From Vibrio algarum (lineage in GTDB: Bacteria; Pseudomonadota; Gammaproteobacteria; Enterobacterales; Vibrionaceae), in NCBI RefSeq assembly GCF_028204155.1, contig NZ_JAQLOI010000001.1, positions 1,364,001 through 1,428,000 on the forward strand: a stretch of 64,000 nucleotides of DNA. The letters run 5' to 3'. Under the pieces are notes generated by a model, which saw nothing but the letters and a program-made list of their open reading frames with translations, was not told the DNA's origin and did no database searches. Shown here one piece after another: positions 48,256 to 56,232 of the stretch. The position numbers and the translations under genes are program-made. Every line of letters starts with the position of its first letter. Position 1 is the first letter of the stretch.

Positions 48256-48895
48256 CTTTTCGGCTATTGAGCCATTTTGGGTATTTCGTCATTGTTTTCG
48301 CATAGAGTGGGTTGTTGTAATGCTCTGTTAGCCAGCGTTGTAAGTTTGGATAGGGCGCATTGCTATACCATTTTCGGTCTACACGGGAAAACTGGCGAAC
48401 AAAAGGCAAAATCGCGTAATCCGCTAAGCTAGGTTCGTTCCTCATCAAATAACGTTGACCTGCTAGGCGATGTTCTAACTCCCCAATAAAACCTTCACAT
48501 TGCTGCCTGTTTTCAGTTTCTGAAGCGTCATGATATCGAGAGGCCGCTTTATAAGCGTTCAATGTGTTCACAAATTGGGTATCAGTTTGGTTGATTAAAA
48601 CGGTCATGTCATCTAGGGCGTCTTTGTGGTTTTGTAAGAGCAAATCATTAGGGTCATCCTGCGTTAGCGCCCAAATCATAATATCGATGCTTTCATCGAT
48701 TGTGGTTCCATCTGGAAGGTTTAGTATTGGAACCGTACCCTTTCGAGAGACGGCAAGCATTTCCTCTGGTTTATTCTTCGTTTCTATTTCACGAATCAAG
48801 ACCGTCTGATTGGCTAACAACAGCGCTATTCTAGCTCTAATGCAATAAGGGCACTGCCGTAAAGAGTATAAAATAGGATAGGGGTTATGGTTCAT
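48236..48895 (-). CDS. Glutathione S-transferase family protein
   Basis: A 219-residue GST-like protein. The thioredoxin-fold N-terminus has a CPYC motif (YSLRQCPYCIRARIALLLAN), as in glutaredoxin-2-like and omega/beta-type GSTs, followed by KGTVPILNLPDGTTIDES (the cis-Pro glutathione site). The helical C-terminal domain spans ~95-215. The start MNHNPYPILYSL at 48895 is preferred to upstream in-frame starts that run into a direct repeat. Confidence 0.87.
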   Translation of the reverse strand: MNHNPYPILYSLRQCPYCIRARIALLLANQTVLIREIETKNKPEEMLAVSRKGTVPILNLPDGTTIDESIDIMIWALTQDDPNDLLLQNHKDALDDMTVLINQTDTQFVNTLNAYKAASRYHDASETENRQQCEGFIGELEHRLAGQRYLMRNEPSLADYAILPFVRQFSRVDRKWYSNAPYPNLQRWLTEHYNNPLYAKTMTKYPKWLNSRKAMLFEP

Positions 48896-48910
48896 CGAGT
48901 GTTTTCCGTG

Positions 48911-48952
48911 TTTGTTTAGCATTGGCAATTATTTGTTTAGCATTGGCAACTA
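48911..48952. repeat. Two tandem 21-bp direct repeats upstream of the GST gene
   Basis: The unit TTTGTTTAGCATTGGCAAYTA occurs twice in tandem with one mismatch (T/C). It lies just upstream of the GST start (minus strand). It may be a simple duplication in the leader. Confidence 0.8.
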
Positions 48953-49007
48953 TAAGTGTAGATGATAGTGTCTAGTGATGATTAGAAGCCGAAAGTGTAC
49001 TTAGATA

Positions 49008-49235
49008 ATGTCGAACGAAATCAATGATAAATTATGCCCGTTTTGTAAAAAAGACAACCGTTGCATGGCTATGACATCCCCAAGCGAGTGCTGGTGCAAT
49101 TCGGTAAAAGTACCCATCGAATTACAAAAATTGGTTCCAATTGAACTGCAACGTAAATCTTGCGTATGCAGCGCTTGTGTTGCGCTATTTAATTCAGATC
49201 CCTCGGCTTTTCGTCACAAAGTCTTTAAGGAGTAA
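49008..49235 (+). CDS. Cysteine-rich CWC family protein
   Basis: A 75-residue protein with eight cysteines in CWC spacing: LCPFCKKDNRCM, SECWCNSV and SCVCSACV. The CWC family likely binds zinc and has no known function. It lies five bases upstream of a DHFR-like gene, so the two are probably cotranscribed. A tandem duplication of residues VPIELQ(K/R) is visible in the middle. Confidence 0.85.
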   Translation: MSNEINDKLCPFCKKDNRCMAMTSPSECWCNSVKVPIELQKLVPIELQRKSCVCSACVALFNSDPSAFRHKVFKE

Positions 49236-49240
49236 TGCTA

Positions 49241-49773
49241 TGAAAAATATCGTTTATATCGCAACCAGTATCGATGGCTATATAGCAGACAAAAATAATA
49301 GTATCGATTGGTTACACGACATTCCGAACCCAGATGGTTCAGACCTTGGTTTTGCTGAACTTATGAATGGTGTTGACGCTTTAGTGATGGGAAGAAATAC
49401 GTTAGAGAAAGTATTGAGCTTTGATTGTGAGTGGCCTTATTCCAAACCTGTTTTTGTTCTTAGTAATACGTTAAAAAATGTGCCGAAAGGCTATGAAGAC
49501 AAGGTTTTTCTTGTAAAAGATGAACTTAAAGACGTGGTTCTATCGCTTAATGAAAAGGGTTATGAGCGCCTTTATATCGACGGTGGTATTACAATACAGA
49601 ACTTCTTAAAAGAAGATTTGATCGATGAGTTAATTATAACCACTATACCAATTGTTCTCGGTGGTGGCGTACCTCTCTTTGGTGAATTATCTGAGCCGTT
49701 AAAGTTCAGACATACTAAAGCCGAAAGGTATTTAGATTGCTTGGTGAAAAATTACTATGTTAGACAGCGATGA
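49241..49773 (+). CDS. Dihydrofolate reductase family protein (RibD C-terminal type)
   Basis: A 177-residue protein starting MKNIVYIATSIDGYIAD, with LVMGRNTLEKVLSF and LYIDGGITIQNFL, typical of the RibD_C/DHFR-like group (YyaP/YwjB-like). These bind NADPH; substrate unknown. The ATG at 49241 has AAGGAG seven bases upstream and lies five bases after the CWC gene stop. Confidence 0.88.
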
Positions 49774-49798
49774 ATCTGCGAAATGTTGAACATAAAAA

Positions 49799-50968
49799 CT
49801 AAAGATTGTCAGACATGACTTGATCGATGACCTGCATAGTTTGAGTAAAGTAGGGATTGTATGTCAGTCTAGCGAATACTTTTCCTTCTTGACGATAACC
49901 CCATGCAGAATACCAAACATTGTCGCCATTTAAACAAGAAGCCTCGCCCTCTTCGGTTTGACCATTGCTACAAATACGTTTGTCCCCGTTTACTCCATAA
50001 TCTGGATTTTTAGGGGAAAAAAGTAGCCCCATATGAGAGCCATTAGAGATTTTTTCTTGCTCTAATTTCATCGTCAGTTGAATAGAACGGCTTTCCTTTA
50101 GAGGTTTCTCCCCTTGCCAAATCATACGATTATTTGGGTTAATTAGTTTATTAGCAAATGTAGATTGTACAAATTGAGTATCAATGACACTGTCACCTTC
50201 ACTCATTATGACAAATACGGGTTTTGTATAGTTGGTTTGTTGTAAATTTTGGCGTACGACTTCAGAGGTCTGATAATATACAGCAGCACCGTTCATCGGT
50301 AACGAGTTATACCGAAGATAATTGTCTTCGGGGTCTTGGTCAGCCCAAGTAAAGAAGTTACTCGCAAACTCTGCGTATTTAACCACGGATGATCTTGGTT
50401 GAAAGGCGGGAGAAAAGAGCAGTAATCCTTTTATTGATGGGTCATTCATTGCTACTGACGTCACTAAATTTGCCCCTGTGGAATACCCGCCAAGCCAGAC
50501 TGAATCATATTCTTGCTTAAGTAAGTCTGTATGATGTTCGACCACACCTTGCCAATCAGACAGTGTTGGTAAAATGAGGTCTCCAACTTTACTGCCATGC
50601 CCTGGTAGTAGTACGGTACGAACTAAATAGCCTCGTTCTGCAAGGTGCTTGGCAATATCGACAAACGAATAAGGAGAATCCCCAAGCCCATGCACTAATA
50701 AAACGGCTTGACCATTTGGTTGTGCTGGCCTGATTTCATAGGGAGCGTTGGCCGCAACTTCTTTATCTCGATCATCGGTAACGAAAACTCTATGTTCTTT
50801 GATCCATAATTGCGTTTCTTCAATATACTGTTCAAAACTCGGCTGGGTATAGAGTGGTAAAGATTCAGATGTACTATAGCTTGGGTCACTCGGTGCATTT
50901 CGACATCCCACGATGGTGAGCGTAACTATTGCAGCAAGAATAAAAGAAAAGCGAGTTATTTTTTGCAT
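49799..50968 (-). CDS. Lipoprotein alpha/beta hydrolase
   Basis: A 389-residue predicted lipoprotein: signal ending in LTIVGC (residue ~22). The alpha/beta hydrolase core has the oxyanion HG motif in LLVHGLGDSPYSF, a nucleophile elbow GYSTG, and a late His in NGSHMGLLF. Carboxylesterase/monoglyceride-lipase-like activity is probable. There is no clear partner gene. Confidence 0.83.
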   Translation of the reverse strand: MQKITRFSFILAAIVTLTIVGCRNAPSDPSYSTSESLPLYTQPSFEQYIEETQLWIKEHRVFVTDDRDKEVAANAPYEIRPAQPNGQAVLLVHGLGDSPYSFVDIAKHLAERGYLVRTVLLPGHGSKVGDLILPTLSDWQGVVEHHTDLLKQEYDSVWLGGYSTGANLVTSVAMNDPSIKGLLLFSPAFQPRSSVVKYAEFASNFFTWADQDPEDNYLRYNSLPMNGAAVYYQTSEVVRQNLQQTNYTKPVFVIMSEGDSVIDTQFVQSTFANKLINPNNRMIWQGEKPLKESRSIQLTMKLEQEKISNGSHMGLLFSPKNPDYGVNGDKRICSNGQTEEGEASCLNGDNVWYSAWGYRQEGKVFARLTYNPYFTQTMQVIDQVMSDNL

Positions 50969-51051
50969 TTATATCTCTCACCAGTTAGTCAATGTTTTAG
51001 ATGGTGTGTTATACGCTGGGTGTATTTTTATACTCAGGTCCTCTTACTCAC

Positions 51052-51597
51052 TTAATCACCTGTTTCTACTGTTTTACTTGGGTGGTTCAGCAATTTGGTC
51101 ACCCCTTTTTGTAAAATTAGATTATTTGGGTACGTGATAATATTCCCGTCATCATGACGTATTAATACGTGAAACATTGTTATGTCGATCAGTTCGCCAC
51201 TGACGTCAGCGTCTTTTTCAGCAACTTTTATCATATCTCCTATTCGGTACGGGAATACGAAAAAGATAAGTATGCTCGCGGTTAGATTACTTAAGATAGA
51301 CCATTGCGCAAAGAGAGCAACGCCAAGAACCGCGAAAATGGACGATAAGAAAAGAGAAATATCGCCAAAACCTATTCCGAGAATAATGGTAAAAATCGCA
51401 CCAAACAAACCTAATGACGCAACATTAAATGATTTGACGATGAACTGTTTTCTTTGTAACGAAACTTGTTTTTTATCTGCTAGTTTTTCAAGCCAGCGAT
51501 GAATAACATTTTTGAATAGGCGAAACCCGACTACCAACAATATCCCAATAAAAATTTGTTTTATTAACTCGTTATCTTGAATGTAATCAATCATTAA
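51052..51597 (-). CDS. Small MscS family mechanosensitive channel
   Basis: A ~181-residue MscS-type protein. Membrane helices lie at ~10-30, 50-72 and 75-100, and the pore helix plus beta domain follow (WSILSNLTASILIFFVFPYRIGDMI, then the VSGELIDITMFHVLIRHDDG beta strands). It is shorter than E. coli MscS (286) because it lacks the C-terminal alpha/beta cage. The start MIDYIQDNEL is chosen over an upstream extension. Confidence 0.85.
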   Translation of the reverse strand, partial: LMIDYIQDNELIKQIFIGILLVVGFRLFKNVIHRWLEKLADKKQVSLQRKQFIVKSFNVASLGLFGAIFTIILGIGFGDISLFLSSIFAVLGVALFAQWSILSNLTASILIFFVFPYRIGDMIKVAEKDADVSGELIDITMFHVLIRHDDGNIITYPNNLILQKGVTKLLNHPSKTVETGD

Positions 51598-51744
51598 TAT
51601 ACCTAAGTTCGCACCATTGACTGATTGTAAGCATAGCAAAAACATCTGGTTAAGCTATGCGTTCGGAGATTTTAGTTTTTAACCCTGCGTTCGGTTTAAT
51701 ACTCGAAAGAGCTAGGCTGGTATCTCATTGACCCAGATGATTAA

Positions 51745-52080
51745 TTATCTGCGGTAGTATAGTGATATATTGTTCCCATCTATTTGTTGAACCTGAAATG
51801 GGATTTCATATATTTCACTCAACACCTCTTCTTTGATCACTTCCATAACACGGCCGCTTTTGATCACTTCGCCACGTTTCATTGCAACAATATTATCAGA
51901 GTAACAAGAGGCAAAATTAATATCGTGAATGACAATGACGACCGCTTTGTTGTGTTCATCGGCCAGTTTTTTTAATGTCGCCATGATATCAACAGAGTGT
52001 TTTATATCGAGATTGTTTAGGGGTTCATCGAGAAAGATATAATCGGTGTCTTGTGCAACGACCATGGCGATAAATGCCAT
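51745..52080 (-). pseudogene. Iron/siderophore ABC transporter ATPase, C-terminal fragment
   Basis: Only the last ~111 residues remain: Walker B in YIFLDEPLNNLD, then the H-loop His in VVIVIHDINFASCYSD. Homologues continue upstream with LSGGQRQRAFIAMV, but here the frame starts abruptly at AFIAMVV near 52080, where a TPR-protein fragment on the other strand begins. It resembles VctC/FecE-type ATPases of ferric-siderophore uptake. Walker A and the permease genes are absent. This is one side of a chimeric junction. Confidence 0.82.
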
Positions 52081-52912
52081 CTGTCATTATTACAAAATAG
52101 TCGAATTCGTTCCTGATAACCAAAATGCGTCTGAAATTTGGCTTAGACTTGCACAATCTCACTACCAACAATCTGAATGGTCAAAGGTGTTAACATCACT
52201 TTCGAAGTATCAAACGTCACAAGGCAAGATGGGTTCTCAGCAGTTATCTTTAAAACTGGGCTCTCAACTACAGCTCAAACGATGGGAGCAAGCAATCCCG
52301 ACGCTAGAAGCGCTTATAGAAATAGAACCAAATAAACTTAACTGGTGGCGTCAAATGGTAAGTTTACAGTTAAAGCTAAGCCGAAATAACCAGGCTCTTG
52401 ATACGCTCGCGCTCGCCAAACTACAGAAGGTAGAACTTACTGATTCTGAGAAAAGACTGTTGGCACAGCTTTATGCTCAACGAGGGATACCAGAACGCGC
52501 TGCAATCGAAATTAGTCAATTGAACGGAGCGTATACGGATGTGGCACTTCTCGTCGAACAAGCCACATATTGGCAATATGCTAAAGAGTGGAGCAATGCC
52601 GTTGATATTTGGCTCATCGCAGCAAAACAAGACAGTCAATATTATTGGAACGCTGCTTTATTGCTGAGTCAACAAGGTAACTACTCAAAGGCTCTGGCTC
52701 AATTATATAAAATTGATAAAAATGCATCACCGCATAGCGTAACGGATATTGCTTTGGCTAAAGTCCGCGCGTATTACAAGCTAGGTCAGCATAATAACGC
52801 ACTTATTGAAGCTAAAAGTATCAGAGAAATAGCAAAAACTCAGTCAGATCGCGAACAAGTTGAGGCTTGGTACCAGTTTTTACGTCAGAAGCATAAGAAA
52901 GATCTGTTGTGA
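52046..52912 (+). pseudogene. TPR protein fragment (TonB2-locus type)
   Basis: An ~288-residue open frame of TPR-like helical repeats (KWEQAIPTLEALIEIEPNKLNWWRQM). Its first ~12-15 codons are antisense to the truncated ATPase, so genuine coding probably starts at about 52085. TonB2-type loci of vibrios (ttpC-exbB-exbD-tonB) carry such a TPR gene after tonB2. The N-terminal part with its signal peptide, and the exbBD-tonB genes, are missing here. The remaining ORF could still be translated. Confidence 0.65.
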
Positions 52913-52930
52913 TGAGATAAAGTTGTAGCA

Positions 52931-54317
52931 CTAAAAATAGGCAACTCTATCTCTGCCTAAACTTTTGGCAAGGTATAATAGCTCATCTGCTTTGCTAAGC
53001 AGATCATGTTCTGTGCCTCGAGGTAGATCTTCTGAACAGGCTGCGCCAATGCTTACAGTAACATAGCCTTTTTCAGTCCCGTAATGTGCAATACCATATT
53101 CTCGTATGTGAAGCATGATTTTATTCGCAACCTTAATCGCACCCTCTAAACTCGTTTCAGGTAGGATACAAACGAATTCCTCTCCACCAAAGCGAGCAAC
53201 CGCATCTGCGGGACGAAGTATACTTTCAGAAATAAGCTTGGTTATTTTAATTAAACACTCATCCCCCATAATGTGGCCGTAGTAGTCGTTGTATTTTTTA
53301 AAATAGTCCACATCGATTAGAAGTAGTGAAAGCGTTTTTTTATTGCGTAAATGCCTTGCGTACTCTTTTTTTAATAAATTATTAAAGTGACGACGATTGA
53401 AAATTCCAGTCAATCCATCAATTCGACTTAGGTACTTAAGTTGCTCATTCTTTTCCTCTAGCTCACTTTCGACCCTCTTACGCTCTCTAAGCTCTTCTTG
53501 TTGGTCTCGAATAGCACTTTTAAGGTTTGTGAGCACAAGTTTCTGATATCGCTGTAATGTGAAGAAAAGTAAGATACCCGTAGCTATCAGTACACTAAAA
53601 ACAACGCCTAATGCAACATGGTAAAAAATGACCAATGATGCAGCGTCATGAACATTTTCTCCTGTTCTTTTATCAATCGCTTCTAAGAACTCATTGATAG
53701 GTTTCATTATATTTTTTTGCCTCATGGTATTTGTCACCAAATAAGAGGTTTTGTGCGAATATCGGATCAGGTTTCTTCTGAATGTTAAATTGACCGTCTG
53801 AATCTTGAAATTTCCCAATCATTGCATTCATAGCAACTTGCTCTAAATGCACTAAATCATCAGAGTTTCGTTGAGCCTGACTAAGTAACTGAAATTCATT
53901 TGGGGTAAATCCAGCCAAACGCATAAGTTCTTCTAGTGGGGCTTTATTACCATCATCAAATGGAGGCTCTGGATTGGAAACGGTCATAAAGTCCCAGTAG
54001 ACCCGTTCGTAATAATTAGGCCGATTTTTTTTACCATCCCTAATAGATAGGATATCCCAAAAATACTGCTCAAATTGGCTGTTTCCTGAAACAGCATAAG
54101 AGCGAACCATGCGTGTTAGATCATCGGAGCTTTGTCTAAGTTGGTCTGCAAGTAAGTACGATTCATAACGAAGTTCTGTCGCTGACTTATAACTATCCTG
54201 GCCAACAGCTTGCATTCTCAATAAGTAAATGGAAAGGAATACCATCGCCAGAACGGATACAAGTTCTGCCAATATAAGAACGAATAATTTCTCTCTTTTT
54301 TGCGAGATTCCTAACAT
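52931..54317 (-). CDS. Membrane diguanylate cyclase (GGDEF), one apparent frameshift
   Basis: A ~462-residue protein after repair at the T7 run 53712-53718 (two missing bases, or one extra). Helix 1 (~12-32) and helix 2 (~225-250) flank a periplasmic sensor of ~190 residues; a coiled segment (RKRVESELEEKNEQLK) leads to a GGDEF domain with an active-site GGEEF (VARFGGEEFVCIL). The restored junction YHEAKKNIMKPINEF matches the spacing of related sensors. It should synthesise c-di-GMP. The RxxD inhibitory site upstream of GGEEF is not evident. Confidence 0.87.
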
Positions 54318-54750
54318 ACAGACTCTTTTGTCAATAAAGTAACTCTCTAATATCACGTGCGTTTACGGCTTGTGTAAATTTTGGTCGCGTATTACTAGTC
54401 GACACTAAAATAGGAGGAGCATAGTAACTAAGTTTTGCTCGTAGGTTTACGTTTCATATGCTATATGGAAAGGTTAGGAGAGTTCGACTTGTTACGCAAA
54501 TGAGATAATGTTTGGATAAGCCGTATTTAGATGTTGAGCGATAGAAAAGGTCTTAGCAAAAGTTCGATTATGTAATTACGCCAAGCGACGGTTCTTTGTT
54601 AGTTGTGAAACATTTAGGTCGAATGAGAACCCTCTATCACGACAGTTCTTGGGGCGGCAAATACAGGTGTAGTAGTTATGGCGGACAGCTTTTAAAAGGT
54701 ACATTGCCTCAATCAATCCGATTGGTTTAATTTAGCACCCTTCAGAAACA

Positions 54751-54786
54751 AAAAAACCGTTGAATAATCAACGGTTTTTTTGTTTT
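54751..54786. terminator. Bidirectional rho-independent terminator
   Basis: AAAAACCGTTGA/TCAACGGTTTTT form a 12-bp stem (54753-54780) with an ATAA loop, with extra A's before and T's after, so it can stop transcripts from both sides. On the minus strand it could end the retron-like operon, whose RT stops at 54926. Confidence 0.88.
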
Positions 54787-54890
54787 CAATGTGGCGGGCT
54801 GAACAGGACGAATATGGGCACTGGAAAATCAATACGTTACATCATCTCTTCCGCTAGAGTTAGTAAAAATACCGTTGGGTGCGTATTAAG

Positions 54891-54916
54891 ACTGCGGCTA
54901 TGGCATGTCGCAGTCC
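54891..54916 (-). terminator. Hairpin just after the reverse transcriptase gene
   Basis: GACTGCG/CGCAGTC (54891-54897, 54910-54916) form a 7-bp stem 10 bp after the RT stop on the minus strand, followed by TTAATA. A weak terminator or 3'-end stabiliser of the retron-like transcript. Confidence 0.5.
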
Positions 54917-54925
54917 ACATATTTA

Positions 54926-56092
54926 TTAGCCAATACGTTTGTCGATACACGCATCAAGTTCGACTAATAGACTTTGAAATTTTTCTGTTGTCTCAGTATT
55001 ACAGCAGTCTCGGTCACTATCATATTTAACTATAGATAGTATATACGACTTGTAGCCAAGAAGTTTATTATTGATTTGGTTAGTACAAAATTCATCTAAA
55101 AATTCTCTAGCTCCTTCCTGATACCTCGGTTTAAACATGTCTTTTTTAAAACACTTTTTAAATATAGCAGTATCATGTTTGTTGGAATTCAGTTCATATA
55201 TAAGCTTGCGAATTATTTTCGTTTTTTTATTTGAAAGTTTAAGTTCACCTTTTATATCAGAATAATTACTACCAACTATAGTGTATCCGTTTAGAGATAT
55301 TGTGTGGACTGCTTTTTTTATTTTAGAATCATTTATCTTATATCCATCCAAACCAACTAAGAATGAAATTTCATCATAGAATCGATTTGAATGTAAGAAC
55401 GGTGATTCATGAGTCTGTAGTTTTGTACCATTAAGCGGGCGAAATATAGGACGTGGTAGTACCTTCCCTTTAGATGAAAAAAGCATGTCGTCTGCGTATC
55501 TGGTATACGTGACATTATGAATGTCGCAAAATTTCTCTATTAATAGATCTATTTTACGGAAGACTATGTTAGATACGTGGGGTGATAGAGGAAAGCCCAT
55601 CGGGAGAACTTCTTTATCAGAGAATACAGAGTTATTACTAGTGCTATCAATTTTATACATAATGAGATTATAAATAGCAGAAGCGTGTGACTGTTCACAA
55701 TTTTCAGATATCTTTTCACTAGAAAAATAATCTAAAAGATTATCCATAACAACTTCAGATTTAATCGAGTGAAAAAAATTTTTTAGATCCAAACGTAAGA
55801 AAAAATAGTTATTTCTGTGTGGCTCAAGAAAATCGTAATAGGATTTTCCGACTATATAAGCTTTCGCAGATTGATTAATAGGAATTTTAGAAAGATATTG
55901 TTTAAATATGACTTTAGATATATGAGTGTGTACATCTTTTATATCACCAGCTAGGCTATATGCAAACTTTTTGCCGATTTTTAACTCGCGAATGCTAGAC
56001 GACGGCAGAGGAGCAACTCCTCCGCCATCTGTGTAGTACTTATACTCTTTCAACAAATCGAGAATGATTGAAGACAGAGAATACTTTTTCAT
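54926..56092 (-). CDS. Retron-type reverse transcriptase
   Basis: A 388-residue reverse transcriptase with the catalytic YADD at residues ~199-202 (TRYADDMLFSSKG), a first-aspartate motif in FLRLDLKNFFHSI, and the fingers/palm motif LPMGFPLSPHVSN. The retron NAxxH motif appears only as LEPH and the thumb VTG only as TIVG, so it is a divergent member. It is longer than classic retron RTs (~310), with an insertion of ~40 residues after YADD. It lies 137 nt downstream of an OLD-type ATPase on the same strand. In a retron it would copy an adjacent RNA into msDNA. Confidence 0.85.
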   Translation of the reverse strand: MKKYSLSSIILDLLKEYKYYTDGGGVAPLPSSSIRELKIGKKFAYSLAGDIKDVHTHISKVIFKQYLSKIPINQSAKAYIVGKSYYDFLEPHRNNYFFLRLDLKNFFHSIKSEVVMDNLLDYFSSEKISENCEQSHASAIYNLIMYKIDSTSNNSVFSDKEVLPMGFPLSPHVSNIVFRKIDLLIEKFCDIHNVTYTRYADDMLFSSKGKVLPRPIFRPLNGTKLQTHESPFLHSNRFYDEISFLVGLDGYKINDSKIKKAVHTISLNGYTIVGSNYSDIKGELKLSNKKTKIIRKLIYELNSNKHDTAIFKKCFKKDMFKPRYQEGAREFLDEFCTNQINNKLLGYKSYILSIVKYDSDRDCCNTETTEKFQSLLVELDACIDKRIG

Positions 56093-56232
56093 ACAAATCC
56101 CTTCTTGGACACAAAGAACGTCTTTTCACGTTTACGTGCCTTAAAAGTACAACTAGTGATATAGTGGCACAGTGCAAGCACATATCAGGGCTAGGAAGCT
56201 CCAGGCTTCATCCTGCAAAGCAGGTTCCCTTA
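56093..56232 (-). ncRNA. Candidate retron msr-msd RNA between ATPase and RT
   Basis: The 137-nt gap is unusually structured when read on the minus strand: CCTGC-TTT-GCAGG, then GAAGC-CTGGA-GCTTC, then a longer hairpin TGATAT...ATATCA flanked by CTAG on both sides, then CACGT-AA-ACGTG. AGGGAAC at the 5' end can pair with GTTCTTT near the 3' end (two G-U pairs), like the a1/a2 repeats of retron RNAs. A TAGC tetranucleotide near the middle could supply a branching G. This is a fold prediction by eye and the strand is assumed from the RT. Confidence 0.5.

Larger units (their letters stand above)
54318..54925. other. 608-bp non-coding stretch at the left edge of the defence island
   Basis: The stretch lies between the GGDEF gene and the reverse transcriptase. 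It holds a strong hairpin with flanking A and T runs (54751-54786) and a second hairpin (54891-54916), but no convincing ORF. TGGCGGGCTGAACAGGAC near 54791 vaguely recalls a tRNA or tmRNA 3' end read from the other strand, but too weakly to call. It marks the switch from core to AT-rich accessory DNA. Confidence 0.5.

Noticed and set aside
54788..54810. tRNA or tmRNA 3'-end fragment as an attachment site
   Set aside because: The resemblance to a T-arm sequence is weak, and no cloverleaf or CCA-side pairing can be drawn.
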